Made by a program: the position numbers and the translations under genes | Origin: Arenibacter aquaticus | GTDB lineage: Bacteria; Bacteroidota; Bacteroidia; Flavobacteriales; Flavobacteriaceae | Length of the DNA: 64,000 nt | NCBI RefSeq assembly: GCF_003957295.1 | Contig: NZ_RQPJ01000021.1 | Location: 728,210 to 792,209 of the forward strand | Reading direction: 5' to 3' | Shown: piece after piece, positions 10,801 to 18,020 of the stretch | Layout: each line of letters begins with the position of its first letter | How positions within the stretch are numbered: the first letter of the stretch is position 1 | The notes under the pieces: generated by a model | The model's database searches: none | The model's input: only the letters and a program-made list of their open reading frames with translations | What the model was told of the DNA's origin: nothing

Positions 10801-11347
10801 CTACGGTTACCGTTTGTGGTTTCATTCCAATATAGGAAAACTCTAAAACCTCGCCAGTTTTAGCGATTATTTCAAAATCCCCGTCAAAATTCGTTACTAC
10901 TCCTCGGCTTGATCCAACAACCATAACATTGGCTCCTATAAGAGGTTCTCCCATATCGTCCTTCACAGAACCTTGGATAGTTCGCTGTAGCAGCTTTATG
11001 GATTTTTGCTCTAAATAGACGGTAACATTTTTGTTTTGAATCTTATAGCCCAAATGGTAAACCTTGGCCAAATGATCCATTACAGTGGTAAGGGGTTTAT
11101 TGGTATAGTTAACGCTTACCTTTCTTTTGATTTGTTTTAATTCACTACTATAAATAAAGCTTACAGCAGCTTGTTCCTCGATATTGTTGAATATTGTAAC
11201 AAGGTCAACTTGGCTTTGGTGCAAGCTAATGGTTGGTGTTACACCTTCATTGGCTTGTGCCGGCAATGCTAAAAAATGCATTGTCCATAACATCATGATG
11301 GTTTTCATAACGTTCCTATTGAAAAAAAATAGTAATTTTGGTTTCAT
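7829..11347 (-). CDS. SusC/RagA-family TonB-dependent transporter with N-terminal STN signalling domain
   Basis: 1,172 residues. After the signal sequence (ending LALPAQA; the ATG at residue 14 is an alternative start) comes an STN/secretin-type domain (about 38-110), which in this family contacts the FecR anti-sigma factor. A carboxypeptidase-regulatory-like domain follows (about 122-200, IQGSVKDDMGEPLIGANV), then the SusC box (EVVVVGYG, about 205), a TonB plug (PLIIIDGVEGDI, ISVLKDAGAAAIYGARA) and a long 22-strand barrel ending in aromatic SIGISVQF. It imports ligands bound by the SusD partner, powered by TonB. The STN domain and the upstream fecR mean that uptake is coupled to transcriptional induction. 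Confidence 0.96.
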   Translation of the reverse strand: MKPKLLFFFNRNVMKTIMMLWTMHFLALPAQANEGVTPTISLHQSQVDLVTIFNNIEEQAAVSFIYSSELKQIKRKVSVNYTNKPLTTVMDHLAKVYHLGYKIQNKNVTVYLEQKSIKLLQRTIQGSVKDDMGEPLIGANVMVVGSSRGVVTNFDGDFEIIAKTGEVLEFSYIGMKPQTVTVASDTYSLNIQLDANSEELQEVVVVGYGEKSIESLSAAVSKVDVSALAERPVSNAASALQGLTPGLTITRSNGRPTDNPNINIRGFTSINGGEPLIIIDGVEGDINDLNPSDIENISVLKDAGAAAIYGARASFGVVLITTKQAREGDLKVSFETTTAINQVTTNTDFITDPFEAIQIADSFFQASSGASYSQYSEADYAALQEVSANPSLARVITDTRNGRDQYVHYAKTDWWNTFFRKSRPSQIYNASISGGTDKLKGYFSYRNYREVGLLKVQEDLFKKENYRAKVEFKLNDWITISDNMQFNKYDDLQYGGFRTGWHGNYWNYLVYNHAMPWYSPTNPDGSYFYRSELNNYAAGDGLYASLLHGKSKQETEDSEFSNIVTATLTPVDGLTVKASYAYRKMNQNILQRSTLIPWTIYVGEPDTMGVDELTEYNTSADYDAFNIYADYNNRFGKHHIDVMAGFGQESMYSKTIEASTQGLISVDLNSLGLGTTADNANGSAYEWALQGVFSRISYDYDNKYFLEMNGRYDGTSRFPSDFRWGFFPSISAAWAIHNEAFMENLHPTLSQFKLRASYGSLGNQEVDPYAYQPVLSRFVNDEFSLNGSPLESISSPALNPVEITWEEVRTLDFGVDIGLFRNKFTANFDWFKRETLGMLTAGQVLPSTLGASAPQENAADLETKGFELSMGYSDRFNVGGSPMQLSLRAGLSNSETVVTRFDNPENLLNSFYEGMVIGDLWGYEIEGLFQSQEEIAAHVDQSYVTARISGRGGLQPGDVKYVDINGDDVVNAGTNTLDNPGDQKIVGNVAPKYLYNFRAAASWMGFDISAFFQGVGKQDWYPGYNSQLFWGPYSRPYASFVRKDLANNIWSPDNTDAYYPRGFGYIALSGRNSLRNTNDRYIQDISYLRLKNLTLGYNLPKSVLDRTPFDKIRLYLSGENIFTFTKLTDYIDPEIASNQVNLNSPSGSYTYDSRGQEAPMSKTYSIGISVQF

Positions 11348-11457
11348 TATATCATACTATGTATTTGGTGAATATGTAGTTGTGCGGGCCTTTTCTGTTG
11401 TCGCAGAAGAGGCTTTTTTTTATTTAGATCGACATTTATTTCATAGATAGATTGGTT

Positions 11458-12405
11458 TTAGAGTTTCACATTTTTTTTATAAGATATTTTAGAACCGCAT
11501 AACAGTTCCAAACTCTGTATGACTTCTTCTAGCGTGGGGTCGATGAATTTGCCTGAGATAGTTCGCTTTGCCGTGTTTTCATCTATTTCCTCTACATAAA
11601 GTTTTATATTGAACCATCGTTCCATAATTTTTAATGTCTCACTGAAAGAATGATCGTTAAGCTTTATAATATTGTAGAGCCAAAATGTATCGTTACTGGT
11701 ACTATGTGTTTCAACCAAATAATTTTCTGAAGTTTTGTCAAAAATCATTTGTTGGTCTGGCTCTAGGGTTGCTAAAATTGTTTCGGAACGACTAATCTGA
11801 ATTGAGCCGGTTGCCAAACTGATTTTAACCTCTGTATTGTCCTCGTATGCCTTGATGTTGAAAGATGTGCCCAGTACTCGGGTATTGAGCCCAGTTGTTG
11901 ATACTATAAAAGGCTGCTCGGGATTATGGGTTACTTTAAAAAATGCTTCACCACTTAATTGAACATCTCGTGTATCCCCATTGAAGGTTTCAGGATAGGT
12001 AATTCTACTTCCTGCATTTAATGTGACCGATGAGCTGTCCGGAAGTGTAACTTGTGTTTTTTCACCCAGATTTGAAGCTACGGTTATAAATTTAACTTGT
12101 TTTATTGGCAACAATAGCACTGATGACATGCCAAGGACCAATAGAATTGATAAAGAAGCTGCCACACGCAGTAAAGTTCTTCTCTTATGTTTTTCATCCA
12201 AGCTGTACTTTGATTTTTTGGCATGAGCCATAATGCGCTGGGATATTTGCAATCTGATTTTACGCTGGTCTATTTCATCAAACAGTCGTTGCCCGTAAAC
12301 ATGGTAATACTTTTCCAATTCCGCCTCTTCGGCTTTGGAGCAGTTACGGTTTAGGTGTTTTTCAACTAGTTCCAGAAATCGTTTCCGGTCGATCATAGTT
12401 ATCAT
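11458..12405 (-). CDS. FecR-family anti-sigma factor
   Basis: 315 residues. The cytoplasmic N-terminal part (1-78) carries the sigma-binding region, followed by one membrane helix (about 82-102, AASLSILLVLGMSSVLLL). The periplasmic FecR domain (LGEKTQVTLPDSSSVTLN, LSGEAFFKVTHNPEQPFIV, VLGTSFNIKAY) and a C-terminal DUF4974 domain (FSETLKIMERWFNIKLYV ... TLEEVIQSLELL) come next. It sequesters an ECF sigma factor until the STN domain of SusC signals ligand transport. It is followed by susC after 110 bases. A terminator just upstream separates it from the phosphoesterase gene, so it is expected to have its own promoter between 12406 and 12430. Confidence 0.95.
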   Translation of the reverse strand: MITMIDRKRFLELVEKHLNRNCSKAEEAELEKYYHVYGQRLFDEIDQRKIRLQISQRIMAHAKKSKYSLDEKHKRRTLLRVAASLSILLVLGMSSVLLLPIKQVKFITVASNLGEKTQVTLPDSSSVTLNAGSRITYPETFNGDTRDVQLSGEAFFKVTHNPEQPFIVSTTGLNTRVLGTSFNIKAYEDNTEVKISLATGSIQISRSETILATLEPDQQMIFDKTSENYLVETHSTSNDTFWLYNIIKLNDHSFSETLKIMERWFNIKLYVEEIDENTAKRTISGKFIDPTLEEVIQSLELLCGSKISYKKNVKL

Positions 12406-12430
12406 TTTCGGTCCTTGTTATCAAGTCAAT

Positions 12431-12462
12431 AAAAAAGGCCTTTCCACGTACTATGGAAGGCC
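12431..12462 (-). terminator. rho-independent terminator after the phosphoesterase gene
   Basis: Inverted repeat GGCCTTTCCA / TGGAAGGCC with one bulged base and a 7-base loop. On the minus strand it is followed by six U residues. It lies 88 bases after the stop of the phosphoesterase and ahead of fecR. Confidence 0.75.
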
Positions 12463-12549
12463 AATTCTGTGTACTGTTAACGTTTTCTTGATAAAGCTTA
12501 AATTTGCTTAACCATTAGCTAACAATTGTAGGAGGCTGCTCTTCTGATC

Positions 12550-13995
12550 TTATTTGTTGGGAGAAACGGTTTCAACAAATGTATTGCCAAAACTATCGGT
12601 AACCTCTATAGTGATATTGCTAACATCACTTGGTTCAAAAAAGAACATATGGTCGGTGACGGCAGGTTCTGCCCAAGGTCTTCTTTCGGGCAACTTATTC
12701 CCCATATGTAGTTTTGTACTCAAAGGGTCGGTAGCGTTTACTCTTCTTACGTGGGATTTACGCTCACCATTTTCATACCAGCAGACACTCCATTTAGAGT
12801 CCCAGTTCCAGATGTTCAAGGAACACGAATTAGGGAATTCTGGATGTATTCCTCTTTCGTAGAATCTAAATTGATGTGATTTGTCTTTCCCTACGGATTT
12901 ATAATACCACGAAAGGTCGCTGCCGTTAACTTGGTAGACCCCGTAACCATTTGGAGTGCCATCTACACAAATAGGACCGCTCCACCATGCCCCACAAACG
13001 GCACCAAGTACGTGTTCGTGACAATTTTCTTCAAAATAATGGTTTATCCTGTGAGTATGTCCAGAGAGAATATGAGTCTTGAATGGCGATAGTAATTCAT
13101 ATAAATGTGCTTTGTTTTTCACATGAAATATTGGAATATGGGCGCAAAGTATGACGGTTCGTCCAGCTTCTATATAACTTAAGTCTTCCTCGAGCCAAGC
13201 CAATTGATTCTCGGTGATATAACCGATGTATTCCCTTTTTACTCCAGTAAAGAAAACATCATCTAACACTATATAGTGGATCTCCCCACGGTTGAAGGAA
13301 TAGTATGATGGTCCAAAATGGTTGTTAAAGGTTCTAGTGGATACCTGATCGGTACGTGAATCCAAATAATCCATGTCGTGGTTTCCAACGACCTGAAAGA
13401 AAGGAATGTTAGTGGCCTTAATGGATTGATTGTAGTCATCAAATAACTGCAGTTGATCATAAACCAAATCCCCACAACCAACACCAAAAGTGTTGGGGTC
13501 GTTCAATTCCTTAATGGTTTGGATAAAATCGGGGGTAGAGATGCTAAGTAATTGTTCGACTTCATATTCATTTTGAATTTGAGGGTCTGCCAATATTAAA
13601 AGGCTATGTTTGTCATCCCTTTGTTGAACAGGTTTGAGTTGGAATAAGATTTCGTTGCTTGGACTTTTCAAATCCAAAGGTTTAAAGAATGATGCCGACC
13701 CATTGGCAAGTTGATCAATTTGGTATCCTGCCGGTAGACTAACAAAAACAAAGGGTTGTTGGCTTGAACTCCAAAAATCAAAATTTCCATTTTTGTCAGT
13801 TAAAATAACTGTTTCTCCATCAGAGACTGCGACTTTGGGCAATCCCTTTTTATTACTTGCTACTTTTCCTTTGACCCTCGTGGGCTTACGCCATAATACT
13901 GGATTTTGCCATCCCAGAAGGCTGGTTGTCCCCAAAAGGGATAATGAGCCGGTAGCCCACCCCATTTTTTTTATAAATGCTCTTCGGTTTTCCAT
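12550..13995 (-). CDS. Tat-exported calcineurin-like metallophosphoesterase with N- and C-terminal accessory domains
   Basis: 481 residues. The start carries a twin-arginine-type leader (NRRAFIKKMGW) followed by a hydrophobic segment. A small beta domain (about 40-120, RVKGKVASNKKGLPKVAV) precedes the phosphoesterase core. Metal-site motifs are ADPQ (137-139), GDLVYD (175-180), GNHD (204-207), AHIPIFH and GHTHR; the Gln in place of His in the first motif is seen in part of this family. The C-terminal third matches the layout of the calcineurin-like C-terminal domain. It should hydrolyse phosphomono- or diesters in the periplasm. It lies upstream of fecR-susC-susD on the same strand but is separated from them by a terminator. 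Its presence suggests that the locus handles phosphorylated substrates; this is inference. Confidence 0.9.
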   Translation of the reverse strand: MENRRAFIKKMGWATGSLSLLGTTSLLGWQNPVLWRKPTRVKGKVASNKKGLPKVAVSDGETVILTDKNGNFDFWSSSQQPFVFVSLPAGYQIDQLANGSASFFKPLDLKSPSNEILFQLKPVQQRDDKHSLLILADPQIQNEYEVEQLLSISTPDFIQTIKELNDPNTFGVGCGDLVYDQLQLFDDYNQSIKATNIPFFQVVGNHDMDYLDSRTDQVSTRTFNNHFGPSYYSFNRGEIHYIVLDDVFFTGVKREYIGYITENQLAWLEEDLSYIEAGRTVILCAHIPIFHVKNKAHLYELLSPFKTHILSGHTHRINHYFEENCHEHVLGAVCGAWWSGPICVDGTPNGYGVYQVNGSDLSWYYKSVGKDKSHQFRFYERGIHPEFPNSCSLNIWNWDSKWSVCWYENGERKSHVRRVNATDPLSTKLHMGNKLPERRPWAEPAVTDHMFFFEPSDVSNITIEVTDSFGNTFVETVSPNK

Positions 13996-14280
13996 AATGT
14001 GTTTTTAAGTTTCTTTACTTTATAGTCAATGAAAAAGGGGGGTACACGTAATAAAATCTATATTAAATTAAGGTTAACCTTCAAATAAGAGTAGACCATA
14101 TCTACTCCTTTGCAAAGTGAGGGTTTTGTTTAAGGAAGCTTTATTAAGAAGAGTATAGAATTTTAAATATTAGGAAGATTCAAGTAACTCCCCGACAAGC
14201 AGTTAATAAAAGTCACAGCGTAGTATTAAAAAAAGGAGCTATATAACTCCCTTCTAGCACAAACTCTAAAATTGCTTAGT

Positions 14281-14560
14281 GCAAAGTAATGGTTCTAAAT
14301 CTATGGCTTGCCTCATTGCTTTTTCAGTCTCCCCTATTCTTAAAAACTTTAAAATAGAGCAACCAACTGATTACTGTGTTATTGAGCGTTTTTTATCATT
14401 TCACCTTTGGCGATTACACCAGGCCCCATAAAAATTATTCAAACCTGATCCGAGTTCTTGTACGCCGATCCATGACTTTTCAATCTATCCAAAAGAACCG
14501 ACCCACGTCCTTGGTCTGTAGTAATGATAAATAAGGTGGTTTTCTTTTGGATAAAATGAA
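14281..14560 (-). pseudogene. remnant of an alkaline-phosphatase-superfamily enzyme (C-terminal part)
   Basis: Read on the minus strand from about 14550, one frame gives TTLFIITTDQGRGS ... SHGSAYKNSDQV, then a TGA, then IIFMGPGVIAKGEMIKNAQ. A frame shift follows, giving ILKFLRIGETEKAMRQAIDLE and ending near 14281. This is the C-terminal core of alkaline-phosphatase-superfamily proteins (usual pattern TTDHGRG ... HG ... GSD-W-F--MGP). The TGA stands where a tryptophan codon is expected, and the metal-binding His of T-D-H is Gln. Together with the frameshift this shows a dead gene. The upstream half is not recognisable. Same strand as the phosphoesterase and SusCD genes. Confidence 0.7.
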
Positions 14561-14577
14561 CAGGAAAAAAAGTGTGC

Positions 14578-14781
14578 AATATGACACATTGGGAACTTTG
14601 GTTGATGCAAAAAAATGGAAGACTTGTTACGGATATGATTTTAAAAGCAATGGAGGTACTTAAAGTCTCAAATTGAATAAAAGTTGTCAAAATTGGGGAT
14701 TCTGAAATTGATTTCGAGGAAGAAAAACTAGTAAATTGTGGCTACACCATAGCCGTTACCATTGGTGCCAAGAACAAATAA
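14578..14781 (+). pseudogene. remnant of a phosphonatase-like HAD hydrolase
   Basis: Plus-strand reading gives GTLVDA in one frame. After a shift it gives KNGRLVTDMILKAMEVLKVSN, a stop, and then VVKIGDSEIDFEEEKLVNCGYTIAVTIGA up to a stop at 14779-14781. This is the C-terminal half of phosphonatase-like HAD hydrolases (pattern GRPAPDMI--AM--LGV ... KVGDT--D-EEG-NAGC--GVT-GA). The key GDS-x-x-D element is still readable, but a frameshift and an internal stop make the gene non-functional. Phosphonatase-like hydrolases act on phosphonoacetaldehyde-type compounds. Upstream DNA is the oppositely oriented phosphatase remnant. Confidence 0.65.
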
Positions 14782-15508
14782 CAATTTAACAGTCGATTTT
14801 ACACATTGCCAAATGAATGCAGAAAATTGGAAAACAACAAAGTTAACGCTCTCCTCTTAAGTGGTTCTTTAGATGGACGAACCTATTTTAGAGATGTCCT
14901 AAAATAGGTAAGGTTACAGATGTGTTGATTGATAGCTTTTTGGTTGCCATAATTCTTACGGTTTCCTTTCTTAAACAAAACGGTTTAAAAGTGAGGGATT
15001 ATAAATAATTGATTAAATTGCTACTCAAAATTATTATTAATTGTGATCACAAACTGAACACGTTTTTCGAACACATTTTCAAATAACAGTGTCTGGGAGG
15101 CCCTGTATTTAGGGGTTTTAAAATGTCTGTCTGGAATTCATTACCCGGAGGTCATAAGTTCAACTCTCGTCCTCGCTACAATACTTAAGTTTACCTAAAT
15201 CAATTAATTGATAATAAATCATCCGTATTATTATTTTTAAAAAGGACTGTGGCTGTTTTGCCCAAAAACAAAAAGGGAACTGGATTTGAAACACAACGGG
15301 CTTTTTCCAATGCATTGTACAATCCAATTTTATATAGTCCTATTTTTAAAAAAGCTACTAAAATTGGAAGCCCACCATTTCATATTTAGCCCATTACCAA
15401 AATTTGGCTAACTTTAAACGCTCCCCTGCATAGAAACTCAGTTTCGACTGAATAATACAAAACTATACATATGGCTGTGTGCCATATTAAATACCGTTAA
15501 CAATAATT
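14782..15508. other. intergenic stretch with decayed DNA and one hairpin
   Basis: A short coding-like stretch (RKLENNKVNALLL-type reading, about 14782-14905, ending in TAG) may be further pseudogene debris in the frame of the HAD remnant, but I cannot identify it. A tRNA-like fragment is listed separately. A perfect 7-base hairpin (ATATGGC / GCCATAT, loop TGTGT) lies at 15469-15487, 22 bases before the next start. It has no T-run and no recognised riboswitch features. Nothing else is seen. Confidence 0.5.
15142..15181 (+). other. degenerate 3' half of a tRNA-Met-like gene (possible attachment-site scar)
   Basis: The stretch from about 15138 reads CATTACCCGGAGGTC, then a T-arm (ATAAG-TTCAACT-CTCGT, one mismatch and one wobble pair) and CCTCGCTACA. 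This matches the anticodon-to-3' end of a bacterial initiator-type tRNA (CAT anticodon, CCCGG stem, AGGTC variable loop, TTC-A loop). No D-arm or matching 5' acceptor strand is present, so it cannot fold as a whole tRNA. Such 3' tRNA pieces are often left by integrating elements; no integrase is seen nearby. Confidence 0.4.
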
Positions 15509-16060
15509 ATGCGTCCATTAGTAAAAGTCATATCTATCTTAGGGCTTACTGCAATAATTATTTTATTAATTCTTCAACTAATATTCAGTTGCTATTATTT
15601 ATACAAACCAATTGCTATACTATTGGATAACAATAAACTTCACTGGGAGAAAAGTGTTGCGGAAATTAAGTCGGTAAAACTTTTGAGCCGTCCAAATCCC
15701 AATATGCCAAAAGAGGCATCAATGGTATTTCCAATTGAAGTATGTTATATTCAATACACCTTCTATTATGAGGGAAATTATTATACGAATTCCAATATTG
15801 GACTTAATGTGGAAAAAGAATATCAAAGTAAATTTCATAGAGCACTTTACATGAAACTAAAAGAAATGGATAAAGTGATTGTTTATATTAACCCCAAAAA
15901 CCCAAAGCAGTCATCCATTATAAAATATGACATTAACTTAAAAGATATTGGAGCAGGTATTGCATTACTAATTTTTCCTTTATTGATTGTCTATTGGGTC
16001 TATATTGGTAGAAAACACCCCCCAAATTATATAACAGAAAAAATAAAAACCATATCATGA
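15509..16060 (+). CDS. DUF3592-like membrane protein
   Basis: 183 residues with a transmembrane helix at each end (about 8-32 and 145-167) and a periplasmic or cytosolic middle domain. The middle has the pattern WEKSVAEIKSV ... YIQYTFYYEGNYY ... VIVYINPKNPKQSSI. The alternating strands and the YxNPKNP-x-x-S element are characteristic of DUF3592. Molecular function is unknown for the family. The stop overlaps the next gene by four bases, and both genes encode the same fold, so they are a tandem duplication translated together. Confidence 0.7.
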   Translation: MRPLVKVISILGLTAIIILLILQLIFSCYYLYKPIAILLDNNKLHWEKSVAEIKSVKLLSRPNPNMPKEASMVFPIEVCYIQYTFYYEGNYYTNSNIGLNVEKEYQSKFHRALYMKLKEMDKVIVYINPKNPKQSSIIKYDINLKDIGAGIALLIFPLLIVYWVYIGRKHPPNYITEKIKTIS

Positions 16061-16548
16061 TCCTTACTTTAATCATTGGGTTAGTTGTATTCTTTTCGGG
16101 AGTAACTATCTATATTTTTGATAAAAAATCCAAAAAATGGAGTCAGACTATAGGAACGATAACAAAGTCCGAGTTAAAGGAAAACATTTCTACTGATTCA
16201 GATGGGCGTGCGCAAATATATTATAAGGCACATTTAGAATATATATATCACTCAAATGGTCAAGAAACTGAAATTGTTGGCAAACAACTTTTTCCCTATG
16301 TAGATATGTTGTCTTCCTATAGAAAAGAGAAAGTAGCGATTATCAATAAAATAAAAAAAGGAGATAAAGTTAAGGTCTACTACAATCCTATTAACCCATC
16401 AAGATCATGTTTAATTACTGGGGCCAACTATTATGCCAAGTACATTATTTCAGCGGGCTTGGTATTTATGGCCCTCGCACTAGTGATCTGGATTTATGAA
16501 CTGAGTCAGGACATGACTATCGTATTGGATCAAGTAATAGCAAAATGA
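16057..16548 (+). CDS. DUF3592-like membrane protein, tandem partner
   Basis: 163 residues; the start overlaps the preceding gene (ATGA). One helix opens the protein (1-20) and another closes it (about 130-150). Between them is the DUF3592 pattern WSQTIGTITKSEL ... YKAHLEYIYHSNGQETEIVG ... KVKVYYNPINPSRSCLI. It is a diverged paralogue of the gene before it, and the two products may pair in the membrane. No enzymatic residues are visible. Confidence 0.72.
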   Translation: MILTLIIGLVVFFSGVTIYIFDKKSKKWSQTIGTITKSELKENISTDSDGRAQIYYKAHLEYIYHSNGQETEIVGKQLFPYVDMLSSYRKEKVAIINKIKKGDKVKVYYNPINPSRSCLITGANYYAKYIISAGLVFMALALVIWIYELSQDMTIVLDQVIAK

Positions 16549-16655
16549 CTATTTTTTATGATCATTGTAAATGTTCATGTTGAAATCAATTCACCAATTT
16601 ATTCTGCTGGGTACGGTACATCTGATAAATAGGTTCCGATTCTATTATCTGATTA

Positions 16656-16685
16656 TCACAGCTTTAATTATTCACAGCTTTAATT
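16656..16685 (+). repeat. short tandem direct repeat
   Basis: The 14-mer TCACAGCTTTAATT occurs at 16656-16669 and again at 16672-16685, 20 bases before the aspartate dehydrogenase start. A two-unit direct repeat here could be an operator, or simple slippage. Confidence 0.4.
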
Positions 16686-16704
16686 CGAATTATTTGTTAT
16701 AATT

Positions 16705-17541
16705 TTGGATCAAATAATTTACTCAAATAATAAAATTCACCCTGTGAGAATAGCGATAATAGGTTTTGGAAATATTGGTAGATACCTTGCGAAATGGGTT
16801 ATTAACGACCCTAATTTCGAATTAGGATATGTGGTAGCTAGAAAAGAAATAGATAAGGATAAAGAGGATATTAATTTCAAAGATGAACCAGTAGAATTTA
16901 GAAAAGAAATTACTTCTGATCTTATTAATGATGTTGATATTATCATTGAATGTGCAAATAAGGAAGTTGTATCCCAGCTATTGAAATTTGATGAAATTGA
17001 TCGTTCTGGGTTGAAATTAATTGTGATTAGTACAGGCGGTCTTTACCAAGATAAAGCGATTTTAAAAGAGTTGAAGAAATGTGAGATAATTTTACCAGTA
17101 GGTGCAATTGCGGGACTGGATGCGATAAAAGCTGTGAATGACGAAATTACTTCTATAAAACTAAAGACTACCAAGCACCCTAAAAGTTTAGAAGGTGCAC
17201 CGTTTTTTGACAACGCAAAGATCGACCTATTGTCAATTGATACTACTCAGACTATTTGGGAAGGTGAAGTAAGTGAGGCCTTAAGCTTATTTCCAAAAAA
17301 TATAAATGTTGCTGCAAGTATTTATTTTGCGTCTAAATGTGAAAGTTTAAATATTGAAATAGTTGCTGATCCCAACGCTACTAGCAATATGCATGAGATA
17401 ACTTGTGAAGGTGATTTTGGAAAAATTTATACGCGTACCGAGAATAAACCAAGTCCAAGTAACCCTAAAACAAGTTTTTTAGCTGTTAAAAGTGTTGTAA
17501 GTATACTTAGAAATATGAATTCCACCGTTAAAATAAACTAA
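16705..17541 (+). CDS. L-aspartate dehydrogenase family protein
   Basis: 278 residues. The N-terminal Rossmann fold has IAIIGFGNIGRYLAKW near residues 16-32. The middle carries the aspartate dehydrogenase signature ILPVGAIAGLDAIKA (about 130-144). The C-terminal part has W-x-G-x-x-x-EAL-x-x-FPKNINVAAS and the ADP-x-x-x-x-N-x-H-x-I / NPKTSFLAVKS elements. These enzymes oxidise aspartate to iminoaspartate with NAD(P)+, a route into NAD biosynthesis or amino-acid breakdown. The frame opens with TTG at 16705; a GTG at 16744 would give a start at (M)RIAIIGFGNIG, which is closer to typical family starts. Located alone, with no other NAD-synthesis genes beside it. Confidence 0.85.
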   Translation: MDQIIYSNNKIHPVRIAIIGFGNIGRYLAKWVINDPNFELGYVVARKEIDKDKEDINFKDEPVEFRKEITSDLINDVDIIIECANKEVVSQLLKFDEIDRSGLKLIVISTGGLYQDKAILKELKKCEIILPVGAIAGLDAIKAVNDEITSIKLKTTKHPKSLEGAPFFDNAKIDLLSIDTTQTIWEGEVSEALSLFPKNINVAASIYFASKCESLNIEIVADPNATSNMHEITCEGDFGKIYTRTENKPSPSNPKTSFLAVKSVVSILRNMNSTVKIN

Positions 17542-18020
17542 TAATACAACTGCCTGCCAAAGATGTTCCTCCATGTTTACTTAACTCTGATTATTTAATA
17601 CAGGACTCGTCATTCTTAAGTAATCACGAATACGGTATATGCTAAGAATTTTTAGACTTCCTAAATTGGAATGGAGCAATGAATTTGTTTTCTCATAGGA
17701 GAATTAAGTCTACTACTAAAAAAGAGCTACTGTTGTCTCTGTTACAATAAACCCGCCCGATGGTGCCGTTATGTAGGGATGGGCGGTTTTACTTGGTTAT
17801 AGTAGTCCAATCACCAACACTTTGCCACACCCAAAAGAATGATACGACAGCTTTCTAGTAGCTAGCGGCTGGCAAGTTCGGTATTAATAGCCAATATTTC
17901 CATACCTCCGGTTACCTGCCCGTCTTTGTTATTCAGCCACGCGTTCGGGCGGGATTAGGTGTACACAACTTGAAGCTAACCAATTACTAACATTTTGTAC
18001 TACCTTTAATTGAAAATAAA
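17542..18020. other. intergenic stretch, 479 bases
   Basis: No open frame with coding character. It holds the terminator-like inverted repeat listed separately and a GC-rich interrupted palindrome (CCTGCCCG ... CGGGCGGG, about 17935-17955). The latter resembles the small palindromic elements scattered elsewhere in this window (e.g. at 52137-52239). Confidence 0.5.
17748..17791 (+). terminator. possible bidirectional terminator
   Basis: AAACCCGCCC at 17749-17758 pairs with GGGCGGTTTT at 17781-17790 with one bulge, leaving a 22-base loop. The T-run follows on the plus strand and the A-run precedes it. The loop is long, so the call is weak. It would end transcription from the aspartate dehydrogenase gene about 200 bases upstream. 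Confidence 0.35.

Noticed and set aside
14439-14690. Minus-strand frame as a real 83-residue gene
   Set aside because: Its end is a premature TGA within a degraded phosphatase-superfamily gene; the first half shows no conservation.
15469-15487. Riboswitch or regulatory RNA upstream of the DUF3592 pair
   Set aside because: Only one simple hairpin with no conserved sequence or terminator stem; nothing supports an aptamer.
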